From Niallia sp. Man26 (GTDB lineage Bacteria > Bacillota > Bacilli > Bacillales > Cytobacillaceae), in the NCBI RefSeq assembly GCF_022049065.2, contig NZ_CP095743.1:635001-699000 (forward strand): 64,000 nucleotides of DNA, given 5' to 3'. Positions 52,793 to 61,828 of the stretch are shown here, piece by piece. The notes below the pieces were generated by a model. That model saw nothing but the letters and a program-made list of their open reading frames with translations, did no database searches and was not told where the DNA came from. Each line of letters starts with the position of its first letter. The stretch's first letter is position 1. Made by a program: the position numbers and the translations under genes.

Positions 52793-53073
52793 AATTGTTA
52801 CCCCCGATTTAATTTAGACCCCAAAATAGTCAAGCCTTACATAGTTTATAGGAAAATTGTCGAATCTTAAAGTATTTAGACGAAAAATTTACAAAAACTT
52901 AATAATTGGTTTACAAAAAATATAAATTGGAACCTTATGTTATTTACATTCTTTATACTGTATTTACAAATCTTTTCTTTGTTTTACTGTTATTGTTAAA
53001 CATTAAGCTTGTCACAATACCTCTGATATGGAATAGAATATATGATTTAATATTTGCCATTGGAGTGAGTGAT

Positions 53074-53580
53074 ATGTTGGAAAATGATATGATATTTATT
53101 AGGAAAACAACTGAAGAGGATTTACCGTATATTTTGAGAACAGAAAGTGATTCGGAAAACTCTCCGTTTATCCAGCAATGGACAGTCGATGAGCATATAG
53201 ATGCAATCGTGCAGGATCAAAACCTTCTTCATTTAACTGTTATTAGTAAAGATTTAGAGGTGCCTGTCGGTTATTTATTAGTCAATGGCTTACTAAACGA
53301 AAACAACAGCATAGAATTGAAAAGAACCGCTTTTTCTCATAAAGGGAGAGGTTATGGAAGACAAATGCTGCTGTTACTTAAAAGTTGGGCATTTACTCAG
53401 CAAAATGCGAACAGACTGTGGCTTGATGTGGTGGAACATAACAAAAGGGCCAAGGATTTATATAAATCAGCAGGATTTCACGTAGAGGGGCTGCAGCGGG
53501 AAGCCGTCAAAATTATGGGGCGGTATGAGTCCATTTATTTAATGTCTATTTTGAAGGAAGAATATGATAACGGCTTATAA
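53074..53580 (+). CDS. GNAT N-acetyltransferase
   Basis: 168 residues from ATG 53074, where GGAGTGAGTG is well placed; the open frame continues upstream in AT-rich DNA without a ribosome site. Motif A reads LKRTAFSHKGRGYGRQMLLLL (acetyl-CoA loop), followed by ANRLWLDVVEHNKRAKDLYKSAGF. RimJ/RimL-like type; the substrate is unknown. The stop is 11 bp before the next gene, forming a likely two-gene unit. Confidence 0.85.
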   Translation: MLENDMIFIRKTTEEDLPYILRTESDSENSPFIQQWTVDEHIDAIVQDQNLLHLTVISKDLEVPVGYLLVNGLLNENNSIELKRTAFSHKGRGYGRQMLLLLKSWAFTQQNANRLWLDVVEHNKRAKDLYKSAGFHVEGLQREAVKIMGRYESIYLMSILKEEYDNGL

Positions 53581-53590
53581 GGGGGATATA

Positions 53591-54430
53591 ATGGCAAAGA
53601 CAGTTCTAGTAACAGGAGCGAGCAGCGGTTTCGGATTCATCACAGCATTAGAGTTTGCTAAAGAGGGTTATGAAGTCATTGCAGCAGTTCGTAATAGGCA
53701 AAAAGGGGCCAAGCTAATAGAAGTAGCGAAGAAATTGGAGGTGCATGAACGAATTGCCTTGGAAATACTTGACGTTACGTGCACAGAATCCATTACAGCA
53801 TTGAAGGAAAAGGTCGAAGCACAGGGGAAGCTTGATATTCTTGTTAATAATGCTGGTTTTGCGGGGGCAGGCTTCGCAGAGGAAATTTCGCTGCAAGAGT
53901 ACAAGGAACAAATGGAAACAAACTTTTTTGGTGCTATTGCTGTAACGCAAGCTTTTCTTCCAATGATGAGAAGCAACAGATACGGTAAAATAATCATGAT
54001 GAGCAGCATAAGCGGCAAAATTGGTTTCCCTGGCTTAAGTCCGTATGTATCCTCAAAGTTTGCCCTGGAAGGCTGGAGTGAGTCGCTTAGACTAGAACTC
54101 CTTCCTTTTTCGATATATGTCACATTAGTAGAGCCTGGTTCTTATAAAACAAATATTTGGACTGAGGGGAAAAAAATTACAGAAAAATCGCAGCTCGCAA
54201 GCTCCCCGTACGCCAGTCAGCTGGAAAGTGTTGAGGCTTATTTAAAACAGGGAGAACATAAGTATGGAGATCCACTGGAGGTTGCCCGTAAAATCGTTGT
54301 GATAGCAGAAACGAAAAAGCCAAAACTGAGGTATCGTCTTGGAAAAGGTGTGGGAATGACTATCTTCCTAAAAGAGCATCTGCCTTGGAAATGGTGGGAA
54401 AAAACAGTTCTATATATGTTGCGAAAATAA
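53591..54430 (+). CDS. Short-chain dehydrogenase/reductase
   Basis: 279 residues from ATG 53591 with AAGGGGGA upstream. Cofactor motif TGASSGFG, then NNAG, Ser in MSSISGKIGF and the catalytic YVSSK. The classic SDR type, with a longer C-terminal part (residues about 200-279) typical of the YqjQ/DltE-like subgroup. Substrate unknown. Confidence 0.88.
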   Translation: MAKTVLVTGASSGFGFITALEFAKEGYEVIAAVRNRQKGAKLIEVAKKLEVHERIALEILDVTCTESITALKEKVEAQGKLDILVNNAGFAGAGFAEEISLQEYKEQMETNFFGAIAVTQAFLPMMRSNRYGKIIMMSSISGKIGFPGLSPYVSSKFALEGWSESLRLELLPFSIYVTLVEPGSYKTNIWTEGKKITEKSQLASSPYASQLESVEAYLKQGEHKYGDPLEVARKIVVIAETKKPKLRYRLGKGVGMTIFLKEHLPWKWWEKTVLYMLRK

Positions 54431-54455
54431 TACATATAGGTAGTAACTAACTTAA

Positions 54456-54485
54456 TGCAGCAATCATAATTGCTGCAACCATTTT
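54456..54485 (+). terminator. Weak terminator-like hairpin
   Basis: Stem TGCAGCAAT / ATTGCTGCA, followed after ACC by ATTTTT. Confidence 0.5.
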
Positions 54486-54512
54486 TATGTCTTCATTCTT
54501 TTGGAGGTGTCT

Positions 54513-55337
54513 ATGAATATCCATCATAATTTGAAACTGCATAATGGGATAGAAATGCCTCTTATCGGTCTTGGCACTTATAATCTTGGAGGTGGCAGGC
54601 CGACAGTGGAAACGGTCAAGGCAGCACTTGATCTTGGGTTTCGGTCAATTGACACTGCTTCCTTCTATAATAATGAACTAGAGGTTGGTGAAGGAATAAA
54701 AGAAAGCGCTGTCTTTAGGAAGGACGTTTTTGTAACAACGAAGCTCTGGAATGATGAGCATGGTTATGATGCTGCGTTAAGAGCTTTTGAAGCTAGTTTG
54801 CGAAGACTGGATATGGACTATGTAGATTTATATTTAATACATTGGCCTGGCAAGGATAAATATATCGAGACTTGGAAAGCCTTTGAGCGTTTGTATGGAG
54901 AAGGGGTTGTTAAGGCGATTGGCGTCAGTAATTTTCAAGAACATCATCTAAGCAAGCTTTTCTCCACCTGTAATGAAAAGCCGGCTGTAAATCAAATAGA
55001 ATTGCATCCCCGCCTTACTCAGGAGAAATTAAGAGAATACTGCAAGAAGCTAAATATTAAAGTGGAAGCTTGGTCACCACTGGCCAACGGCAGGCTGCTG
55101 AACGAACCGACAATCAATTATATTGCCAAAAAACATGGCAGGACACCAGCGCAAATTATATTAAGATGGCATGTTCAAAATGACATCATTGTCATACCAA
55201 AAACATCCTCGATAAAGCGCCTTGCAGAAAACGGAAATATTTTTGATTTTCGCTTAAGCATGGAAGAAATGAATTTAATTGACAGCCTAAATATGAATGA
55301 ACGAATTGGCCAAGATCCAGATAAAATGATTTTTTAA
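54513..55337 (+). CDS. Aldo/keto reductase
   Basis: 274 residues from ATG 54513 with TGGAGGTG upstream. AKR catalytic residues can be placed: Asp in SIDTASFYNNE, Tyr in FYNN, Lys in TTKLW and His in LIHWPG. The NADPH-site motif IPKTSSIKRLAEN lies near the end. Resembles the AKR5 group (YvgN/YtbE of B. subtilis) that reduces methylglyoxal and other aldehydes. Confidence 0.9.
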   Translation: MNIHHNLKLHNGIEMPLIGLGTYNLGGGRPTVETVKAALDLGFRSIDTASFYNNELEVGEGIKESAVFRKDVFVTTKLWNDEHGYDAALRAFEASLRRLDMDYVDLYLIHWPGKDKYIETWKAFERLYGEGVVKAIGVSNFQEHHLSKLFSTCNEKPAVNQIELHPRLTQEKLREYCKKLNIKVEAWSPLANGRLLNEPTINYIAKKHGRTPAQIILRWHVQNDIIVIPKTSSIKRLAENGNIFDFRLSMEEMNLIDSLNMNERIGQDPDKMIF

Positions 55338-55349
55338 TCTAAAGTATAT

Positions 55350-55390
55350 AAGAAGGTGCAAGCTGTTTTGACGGCTTGCACCTTCTTGTT
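55350..55390 (+). terminator. Intrinsic terminator
   Basis: A 14-bp perfect stem AAGAAGGTGCAAGC / GCTTGCACCTTCTT. Confidence 0.9.
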
Positions 55391-55535
55391 ATACTGCTAG
55401 GTTTAAAAATAAAAACATGTGGTAAATATAGAGTACAAGCAGATAGCATAAAAGAATTACAAACAAGCTGCAGCTAATGTTACCTTGCTATCGCAATTTT
55501 TACTTAACAAAATGGAACTAAAAGGAGTGTTTAAG

Positions 55536-55790
55536 ATGGGCTTTATTTGGTCTTTAATTATAGGTGGTATTATCGGTTGGCTTGCAGGGCTGATTGTCGG
55601 GAAGGATATTCCAGGAGGAATTATCGGTAACATTATCGCCGGATTTGTCGGTGCATGGTTAGGGTCATTAATTCTAGGAGATTGGGGTCCAACACTTGCT
55701 GACTTCGCTATCATTCCAAGTATCATTGGAGCAGTAATTCTAGTGTTTGTTTTAAGCTTTATTTTGAGAAAGATGCGCAAAACAGCGTAA
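55536..55790 (+). CDS. GlsB/YeaQ/YmgE-family membrane protein
   Basis: 84 residues from ATG 55536 with AAAGGAGTG upstream. Gly-rich membrane hairpins: IIGGIIGWLAGLIVG, then GIIGNIIAGFVGAWLGSLILG, the family signature of transglycosylase-associated proteins. These are small stress-induced inner-membrane proteins of unclear function. A strong terminator follows. Confidence 0.85.
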   Translation: MGFIWSLIIGGIIGWLAGLIVGKDIPGGIIGNIIAGFVGAWLGSLILGDWGPTLADFAIIPSIIGAVILVFVLSFILRKMRKTA

Positions 55791-55798
55791 ATATAACT

Positions 55799-55840
55799 AA
55801 AAAACGGGATAAAGGCAGAGTGCCTTTATCCCGTTTTTTT
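55799..55840. terminator. Bidirectional terminator
   Basis: A 17-bp perfect stem (55801-55817 with 55821-55837) with T run. It serves this gene and the convergent pseudouridine synthase gene. Confidence 0.95.
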
Positions 55841-56765
55841 ATTCTCCGAGCAGCGTAAGTGCATTTTCAGGAAATACTGGCGGATCATCAAGGAAAGGAG
55901 CATATACTGTTAAGCTTTCCCCTGTAATCGGATGTGTCAGCTCAAGCCTTGCTGCATGCAAAGCCTGCCTGCTATACACAGGTGTTCCGCCGTACAGAAT
56001 ATCTCCTGCAAGAGGATGGCCGATGGAACTTAAGTGGACGCGGATTTGATGCGTTCTGCCAGTATCCAGACTGCAGGAAACTAATGATAAATCTTTTTCA
56101 GGAAAATAAGCAAGCTTTCTGTAGTTGGTGACAGCGGCTTGTCCATTTTCTGAGATCCTTCTTCTTGTAGCATGATGACGGTCTTTACCAATTGGCTTGT
56201 CAATCTTGCCTTTTTTTCCTTTAACATATCCGTGAACAAGAGCTAAATAGGTTCTTTTTATTTTCCGTTCCCGCAAAGCATAATCTAACATATTTCCAAT
56301 TAGTTCATGCTTGGCAAATAATATACAGCCTGTTGTATTCCGATCTAGTCGATGAATATGTTTAAGCTGTCGTTCCTCTCCATTCATTAACAAATGAAAT
56401 GCTGCCCCGTTTGTAAGGGAGGAAACATCTTCTAAGGAATTAGGATGGGTATCTATCTCTGCAGGTTTATTTATGATTAATAAGAAGTCATCTTCATACA
56501 CAATGTTTAGCTCCATATAGGTAGGTTCTATATTAGCAGACTGCGAATCAAACATCTTAATGGATAACGTATCACCAGTAGTTAATGTTGTGAGCCAATT
56601 TGTGATTATTTTATTGTTCAGCATTACTTTTTTTTGCATCTTGAAAAGATGCACTTGTTTTTTAGATGCAAGCATTACCGTGCGGAATAAGTCCTCAAGA
56701 GACATATTCTTCCATTTAGCAGGTATAGCCAGCTGCATCCATTCTCCTTTTCTTTCGAAATGCAT
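55839..56765 (-). CDS. RluA-family pseudouridine synthase (YhcT-like)
   Basis: 308 residues from ATG (complement of 56763-56765), with GGAGG eight bases upstream. The catalytic motif IHRLDRNTTGCILFAK supplies the active Asp; an S4-like N-terminal domain (about 20-90) is present, and the end reads LDTGRTHQIRVHLSSIGHPLAGD. It isomerises uridine in rRNA or tRNA; the target base is not known. It is followed by the YhcU gene on the opposite strand, a pairing as in B. subtilis yhcT-yhcU. Confidence 0.88.
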   Translation of the reverse strand: MHFERKGEWMQLAIPAKWKNMSLEDLFRTVMLASKKQVHLFKMQKKVMLNNKIITNWLTTLTTGDTLSIKMFDSQSANIEPTYMELNIVYEDDFLLIINKPAEIDTHPNSLEDVSSLTNGAAFHLLMNGEERQLKHIHRLDRNTTGCILFAKHELIGNMLDYALRERKIKRTYLALVHGYVKGKKGKIDKPIGKDRHHATRRRISENGQAAVTNYRKLAYFPEKDLSLVSCSLDTGRTHQIRVHLSSIGHPLAGDILYGGTPVYSRQALHAARLELTHPITGESLTVYAPFLDDPPVFPENALTLLGE

Positions 56766-56920
56766 AATTAAACCTCCATTAGTGCTGGTTTTGGCAATTA
56801 TTAATAATCTTGCATAACCCATCATATCATGGTTTTAATTACCACGGAAAACTGGATGTGGTCTATGTTATTCTATTGATAATACTTTATGTATATTTTT
56901 AAAGAGGGTGGTAAAATCCA

Positions 56921-57307
56921 ATGAAGGTAGCTTATGCTTCAACACCTGCACAGGAAGAGCAAATAAACGAACTTATACAAACTTTTTATACGTCCATTTT
57001 CCCCGACTTTTTTTCTGACGATGAAATTAACAAGTTCTCACGTTTGAATGTACTGCGTTTAACACAAGAGCAAGCCTATATGCTTAGCACCCTAAAAAAC
57101 TCCTACCAAGTTATAGCAGCATTGCAGACCATTATTTCTATCGTCGAGAATGCGGAAGAAAGTGACCAATATGATTCATTATTCGAAAAGAATGTCGAGA
57201 TTTTAGATGAGTTCGAGTTATTTTTCCCTTTCCGTCTGGATAATTTCACAAAAAAAGATAAAAGCCTAAGTATTTATGTAGAGGCAGCCAATGAACATTT
57301 AATATAA
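56921..57307 (+). CDS. yhcU: YhcU-like protein (DUF5365)
   Basis: 128 residues, soluble and helical. The text MKVAYASTPAQEEQINELIQTFYTSIFP, YQVIAALQTIISIVEN and the end YVEAANEHLI parallel YhcU of B. subtilis. Function unknown. AAAGAGGGTGG precedes the ATG. Its synteny with the RluA gene and the YhcX gene supports the name. Confidence 0.8.
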   Translation: MKVAYASTPAQEEQINELIQTFYTSIFPDFFSDDEINKFSRLNVLRLTQEQAYMLSTLKNSYQVIAALQTIISIVENAEESDQYDSLFEKNVEILDEFELFFPFRLDNFTKKDKSLSIYVEAANEHLI

Positions 57308-57311
57308 AGAT

Positions 57312-57342
57312 GCCGCAGGATAAGCCTGCGGCTCTTTTTTTT
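57312..57342 (+). terminator. Intrinsic terminator
   Basis: Stem GCCGCAGG / CCTGCGGC, 5-nt loop, T run. Confidence 0.9.
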
Positions 57343-57433
57343 GCATATACATAATATTATGTTCATAACAAGATTATCTTACAGGGAAATAGGGAAATGT
57401 AGAATTAAAAAGTGGAAAAAGGGAGCAGCTTAA

Positions 57434-58981
57434 ATGACAAAACTAGATTTATCCAAGTTTGAAAAGCGGTTGATTATCAGAAATACAGAATATAAAGATA
57501 TAGACAAAATTATGCAGCTTCAGGCAGAGTGCTTTCCTGGCATGGAACCGTGGACGAAAGCCCAGCTAAAAAGCCATTTGGATTTATTTCAGGAGGGGCA
57601 ATTTGTTGCTGAATATAATGGAGAAATTATTGGGTCATGTTCTAGCCTGATTATCAATTTTGATGAGTATGATGACAGACATACATGGGATGATGTTACA
57701 GACAAAGGGTACATAACGAATCATAATCCAGACGGCTATAATTTATATGGTATTGAAGTTATGGTTGATCCAAAGTATAGAAGAATGAAAATAGGTCATC
57801 GCCTCTATGAAGCGCGCAAAGAACTGGTACGCCGCCTAAATTTGAAAAGCATCATTATTGGAGGCAGAATCCCGAACTTTTATAAATATGAAAATGAAAT
57901 GTCTGCGAGAGAGTATGTGGAAGAAGTTATCCATCACCGGATTTACGATCCTGTATTATCCTTCCAGCTGATTAACGGTTTTACGATGATGCGCATAAAC
58001 CCTAATTATCTGCCGGATGATAAGCAGTCCAGCAAATATGCGACGTTAATGGAGTGGAATAATGTTGAATATTTGCCGCAGTCAAAGCGTTTTTTCAAAA
58101 GCAGTTATCCTGTCAGAATCTGTGTAGTTCAGTATATGATGCGGCAAATTGACAGCTTTGAGGACTTTGCTAACCAAGTTGAGTATTATACAGATGTTGC
58201 ATCAGATGCCTCATCTGATTTTGTTGTATTTCCTGAAATTTTTACAACACAGCTTATGTCTTTCCTTGACGAGAAGATACCGATAAATGCTATCCGTAAA
58301 GTGACGCAATATACAGAGCAGTATATAGAGCTGTTCTCCAGTCTTGCGATCCGATACAATATTAACATTATCGGGGGCTCCCATTTTGTGCAAGAAGACG
58401 ATGAAGAGATTTATAATATCTCGTATTTATTTAGACGAGATGGAAGCATTGAGAAGCAATATAAGCTTCATATTACTCCGAATGAGCAGAAATGGTGGGG
58501 AATCAGCCAAGGTGATCAAGTTCGTGTATTTGACACAGACTGTGGTAAAATTGCGATTCTGATTTGTTATGATATTGAATTTCCGGAGCTTGCAAGGATT
58601 GCGACAGATATGGGCGCAAAAATCATCTTTACACCATTCTGTACAGAAGACCGCCAAGGATATTTACGTGTCCGCTATTGTGCTCAAGCAAGAGCTGTGG
58701 AAAACCAAATTTACACTGTTATCGCAGGGACTGTCGGTAATTTACCGCAGACCGAAAACATGGATATTCAATATGCCCAGTCTGCGATCTTTTCACCATC
58801 TGATTTTGAATTTGCAAGAGATGGAATTGTCGGTGAGACGAATTCGAATATTGAAATGGTCATGATTGGCGATGTAGATTTAGAAGTGCTTCGCCGTAAA
58901 CGGCAAAATGGTACAGTAAGACATTTGAAGGACAGAAGAGACGATCTTTATGAAATTAATTATAAACATAAAAGATTTTAA
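57434..58981 (+). CDS. yhcX: Bifunctional GNAT/carbon-nitrogen hydrolase (YhcX)
   Basis: 515 residues. A GNAT domain occupies about 10-185 (EVMVDPKYRRMKIGHRLYEARKELV). A nitrilase-superfamily domain occupies about 220-505 with the Glu-Lys-Cys triad visible: Glu in FVVFPEIFTT, Lys in QYKLHITPNE and Cys in AILICYDIEFPE. The fusion is a standard Bacillota architecture, matching B. subtilis YhcX; the enzyme is thought to act in amide metabolism, but the substrate is not established. GGGAGCAG precedes the ATG. Confidence 0.92.
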   Translation: MTKLDLSKFEKRLIIRNTEYKDIDKIMQLQAECFPGMEPWTKAQLKSHLDLFQEGQFVAEYNGEIIGSCSSLIINFDEYDDRHTWDDVTDKGYITNHNPDGYNLYGIEVMVDPKYRRMKIGHRLYEARKELVRRLNLKSIIIGGRIPNFYKYENEMSAREYVEEVIHHRIYDPVLSFQLINGFTMMRINPNYLPDDKQSSKYATLMEWNNVEYLPQSKRFFKSSYPVRICVVQYMMRQIDSFEDFANQVEYYTDVASDASSDFVVFPEIFTTQLMSFLDEKIPINAIRKVTQYTEQYIELFSSLAIRYNINIIGGSHFVQEDDEEIYNISYLFRRDGSIEKQYKLHITPNEQKWWGISQGDQVRVFDTDCGKIAILICYDIEFPELARIATDMGAKIIFTPFCTEDRQGYLRVRYCAQARAVENQIYTVIAGTVGNLPQTENMDIQYAQSAIFSPSDFEFARDGIVGETNSNIEMVMIGDVDLEVLRRKRQNGTVRHLKDRRDDLYEINYKHKRF

Positions 58982-58989
58982 TGAAGTAA

Positions 58990-59023
58990 AAAACCGCGGA
59001 ACCCTAACCGCGGTTTTTTTTTT
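58990..59023 (+). terminator. Intrinsic terminator of yhcX
   Basis: Stem AAAACCGCGG / CCGCGGTTTT with ten T residues. Confidence 0.95.
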
Positions 59024-59037
59024 GGTGGAATTCTTTT

Positions 59038-59283
59038 TTACATCATTGTTGTGTGAATGTCATATCCGCTTACATTGTCGTTGGCATGGTCAATGTAGCG
59101 GAGCAAAGAATATAAATGATTCTCGATTACAGTATAATCATGTTCGAAATTATAGGCGTGCAGGAAATGTTCAATTTTTTTTGAAAGAAAATGATCCTTA
59201 GTGCGCACCATTAATATTAAAAGATTATCCCATTCTGAACGATGGGTGTAGTACAGTGCACGATCATAATCGACTTTATTCAA
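59038..59283 (-). CDS. yhdB: YhdB family protein
   Basis: 81 residues from TTG (complement of 59281-59283), eight bases after AAAGGAGGCGG; the open frame extends upstream without a better start. The sequence NKVDYDRALYYTHRSEWDNLLILMVRTKDHFLSKKIEHFLHAYNFE resembles B. subtilis YhdB. Function unknown. It converges on yhcX. Confidence 0.8.
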   Translation of the reverse strand: MNKVDYDRALYYTHRSEWDNLLILMVRTKDHFLSKKIEHFLHAYNFEHDYTVIENHLYSLLRYIDHANDNVSGYDIHTTMM

Positions 59284-59458
59284 GCTGTCCGCCTCCTTTT
59301 GTTTGAAGGAGATACTTATAGTATATAGCTGATCTGAACAAAATCTCATTCTAAAACTTGGCTATGTTGAATTATCAGGGTTTTCTTTTTTTACCTGTAT
59401 AAAAAAGCTGAATAAAAATCTGTAATTGATAAAAAATAAAAGGGAAAAGGAGGGCAAT

Positions 59459-60451
59459 ATGAAGAAAATAACCATTTTTATGCTTTGCCTTGCACTTTTC
59501 CTTCCATCTTCAGCTAAAGTTTTAGGAAAGGAGCTAAGCAGGGAGGAGCAATACACATATGATGAATATCAGCGAGATATATGGAAAATGAAAAGCAGAT
59601 ACAAAAGGCAATTGGAAGTACATACAATTGGCTATTCAGAATATGGGAGAAAGCTGTACGGAATAAAAGTTGGAAAAGGTGAAAAATCCATTCTGATTAG
59701 CGGAGCGCATCATGGCAGAGAGTGGATCACTGCTCTTTTAATGATGAAAATGATTGAAAATCAAGTACAGCAGGAGGATTTGTATAACCGTATGGGAGAG
59801 TATTCTATCTGGTTTGTGCCGATGCTCAATCCAGATGGTGTTACCATCCAGCAGGGAGACCTGCAGAAGTTTCCGCTGTTTTCACGTATTTCTTTAAAAA
59901 GGATGAATGAAGGATCGAAAGACTTCACCCGCTGGAAAAGCAATGGAAGAGGAATTGATTTAAACCGTCAATATCCGGCAGGCTGGGATGAGTTGAAGGG
60001 TGAAAGTCCGAAGCCTTCTTATAAGAATTATAAAGGCAAAAAACCGCTTGAAGCAAAGGAGGTTCAAGCGATCGTAAGCTTGACGGAAAAAATCAAGCCG
60101 ACAATTGCTGTCGCTTATCATTCCTCTGGCCAAGAGATTTATTGGGAATACAACAATAAGGAAAACACAGAAAGAGACCGAGCTATTGCTGCAAAATTGG
60201 CAGAAACAACAGGCTATGACCTCGGCACTCCTGATGTGGACGCAATTGGCTCAGGTTATACAGACTGGTTTATCAGCACCTATCATTTGCCTGCATTCAC
60301 CATTGAAATTTGTCCTTCTGTTGAAGAGACAAATCCGCCAATGGACACATTCGGTGAAGAATGGAAGCGGAATGTTCATGTTACGTCTGTTTTGCTCGAG
60401 GAAGCAAAACAATTGGAAAATGTACATAAAAAGAATCTAGACTACAGATAA
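59459..60451 (+). CDS. Secreted M14-family zinc carboxypeptidase
   Basis: 330 residues from ATG 59459 with AAAAGGAGGG upstream. A signal peptide (1-23, ending SSAKVLG) precedes the peptidase. Zinc ligands are His-x-x-Glu in GAHHGREW and a distal His in AYHSSGQE; the catalytic Glu lies in FTIEICPS. The NPDGV and GIDLNRQYPAGW motifs are typical of M14 gamma-D-glutamyl-meso-diaminopimelate peptidases, suggesting peptidoglycan-peptide cleavage. Exact specificity is inferred. Confidence 0.88.
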   Translation: MKKITIFMLCLALFLPSSAKVLGKELSREEQYTYDEYQRDIWKMKSRYKRQLEVHTIGYSEYGRKLYGIKVGKGEKSILISGAHHGREWITALLMMKMIENQVQQEDLYNRMGEYSIWFVPMLNPDGVTIQQGDLQKFPLFSRISLKRMNEGSKDFTRWKSNGRGIDLNRQYPAGWDELKGESPKPSYKNYKGKKPLEAKEVQAIVSLTEKIKPTIAVAYHSSGQEIYWEYNNKENTERDRAIAAKLAETTGYDLGTPDVDAIGSGYTDWFISTYHLPAFTIEICPSVEETNPPMDTFGEEWKRNVHVTSVLLEEAKQLENVHKKNLDYR

Positions 60452-60479
60452 TAGGAAAAAAACCAAACGGAGGATTACT

Positions 60480-60809
60480 ATGAAAAATCGGGCTTTTCCT
60501 ATTTTAGTTGCTTCTATTCTTATTATGGGATTTTTGTTTCCATCCCATAATATAGCAGTCCAGAAAGTGGATTATGAAAAGTATGGGAGCATTGCCATTG
60601 CTGTAGTCAAAGCAGATTATCCTGAACAAGCTGTTACAGACTATAAATACATGGGCCGAAAGAAAATATCGACAATGGAAGTGGAAGACAGCTTTCAGTT
60701 CATAGTGAAGGAAAATAGCAAAGAGAAAACAGTTCAAGTGACAATTAAACATGATATAAAGAATGATAAGTTTATTTCTTTAACGGTAAGCGAACCTGAG
60801 CAGCCATAA
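60480..60809 (+). CDS. DUF3889 family secreted protein
   Basis: 109 residues. A signal peptide (1-24) leads into KYGSIAIAVVKADYPEQAVTDYKYMGRKKISTMEVEDSFQFIVKEN, characteristic of DUF3889 (PepSY-like small fold). GGAGGA precedes the ATG, 28 bp after the carboxypeptidase gene, so the two form one operon. Function unknown; a peptidase-modulating role is possible from the PepSY-like appearance. Confidence 0.75.
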   Translation: MKNRAFPILVASILIMGFLFPSHNIAVQKVDYEKYGSIAIAVVKADYPEQAVTDYKYMGRKKISTMEVEDSFQFIVKENSKEKTVQVTIKHDIKNDKFISLTVSEPEQP

Positions 60810-60810
60810 A

Positions 60811-60840
60811 AAAAATCTGGGGGGAACCCAGATTTTTTTT
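60811..60840. terminator. Bidirectional terminator
   Basis: Stem AAAATCTGGG / CCCAGATTTT with A and T runs, between convergent operons. Confidence 0.9.
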
Positions 60841-61828
60841 AATAGACATCCTTTTTTGTAAAAGTGAAAAAGGAAACAGCTAATGCCGCAATTCCCCAAA
60901 CTGCCAATACTGTTAACGAAAACGGCAAGGACATGCCTTCAATAGGCGGGATATTTCCTTGCAAATAATCGGTTAGCCTCAAGTTCACCATAAATAAATA
61001 TTTGGCAGCTTCCCATGATGATGCAATATTAGAGATGATGGTCCCAGAAATTAAAAAGGCAAGCATCACTCCCATGCCAGCAGCTGTACTCCTGACAAGA
61101 ATAGACAGCATAAAGGAAAGGGTCCCGACAACAAGGGAGACAAACCAGGCTAAACCAAACACCATCAATATATACTGCCATTGAGGAACGAGATGGACTC
61201 CTGCAGTATTAAGCTCTCCAGCTTGGACCGTAAATCCAGTCAAGATTGGAGCAGTCCAGCCTACATAGCCAAAGAACAGTCCGCTGATAAGATAAGAAAA
61301 TAAACCGAACATAAACAAGATGAACGAGATGGACAGCACCAATGTGATGTATTTGCTGAGCAATATTTTCCAGCGGCGGACCGGCCTTGTTAAGAGCAGC
61401 TTTATGGTGCCGATGCTCCTTTCAGATGAAACTAGGTCGGCTGCGACAATCATCACCATTAACGGCAGCAAAAGCTGCATAGAGTTATCAAGAAACACTC
61501 GCAGAAATGTTGGCGCCCCAGGCTCCTGCGGATTAATATCATGATCAAGATAATATTGGGATTGACTGATTCGGACTTTTAGCTGATTCCGCCATTCGTC
61601 AGAAATCCCGCTTGAGCCTATTCTATTTTGAGTGTCGATAATGGATTGCTGCAAGGTTGTCCGCCAATCCACATCTCCTAATCGTTTCTTTAAGTTTTCC
61701 ATTTCGCGAAACTGTGCATATGTGAACATAGCAATCATCACGGCAATAATTAAGGTAACAATATACAGCCTTTTGCTCTTAACAAGCTTAAGCATTTCGT
61801 TATAGACAAGATTACTCAATCGTGCCAC
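60839..61828 (-). CDS. ABC-2 type transporter permease
   Basis: 329 residues. One N-terminal span, an extracytoplasmic stretch (about 45-105), then five spans. The text DLVSSERSIGTIKLLLTRPVRRWKILLSKY is the conserved ABC-2 permease loop. Overlaps the ATPase gene by 17 bp. Drug, bacteriocin or lipid export are all possible; the substrate is unknown. Confidence 0.88.
   Translation of the reverse strand: MARLSNLVYNEMLKLVKSKRLYIVTLIIAVMIAMFTYAQFREMENLKKRLGDVDWRTTLQQSIIDTQNRIGSSGISDEWRNQLKVRISQSQYYLDHDINPQEPGAPTFLRVFLDNSMQLLLPLMVMIVAADLVSSERSIGTIKLLLTRPVRRWKILLSKYITLVLSISFILFMFGLFSYLISGLFFGYVGWTAPILTGFTVQAGELNTAGVHLVPQWQYILMVFGLAWFVSLVVGTLSFMLSILVRSTAAGMGVMLAFLISGTIISNIASSWEAAKYLFMVNLRLTDYLQGNIPPIEGMSLPFSLTVLAVWGIAALAVSFFTFTKKDVY

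Noticed and set aside
52906..53073. Extended N-terminus of the GNAT gene
   Set aside because: The frame is open, but the first good ribosome site is directly before ATG 53074 and the upstream residues are hydrophobic and unlike the family.
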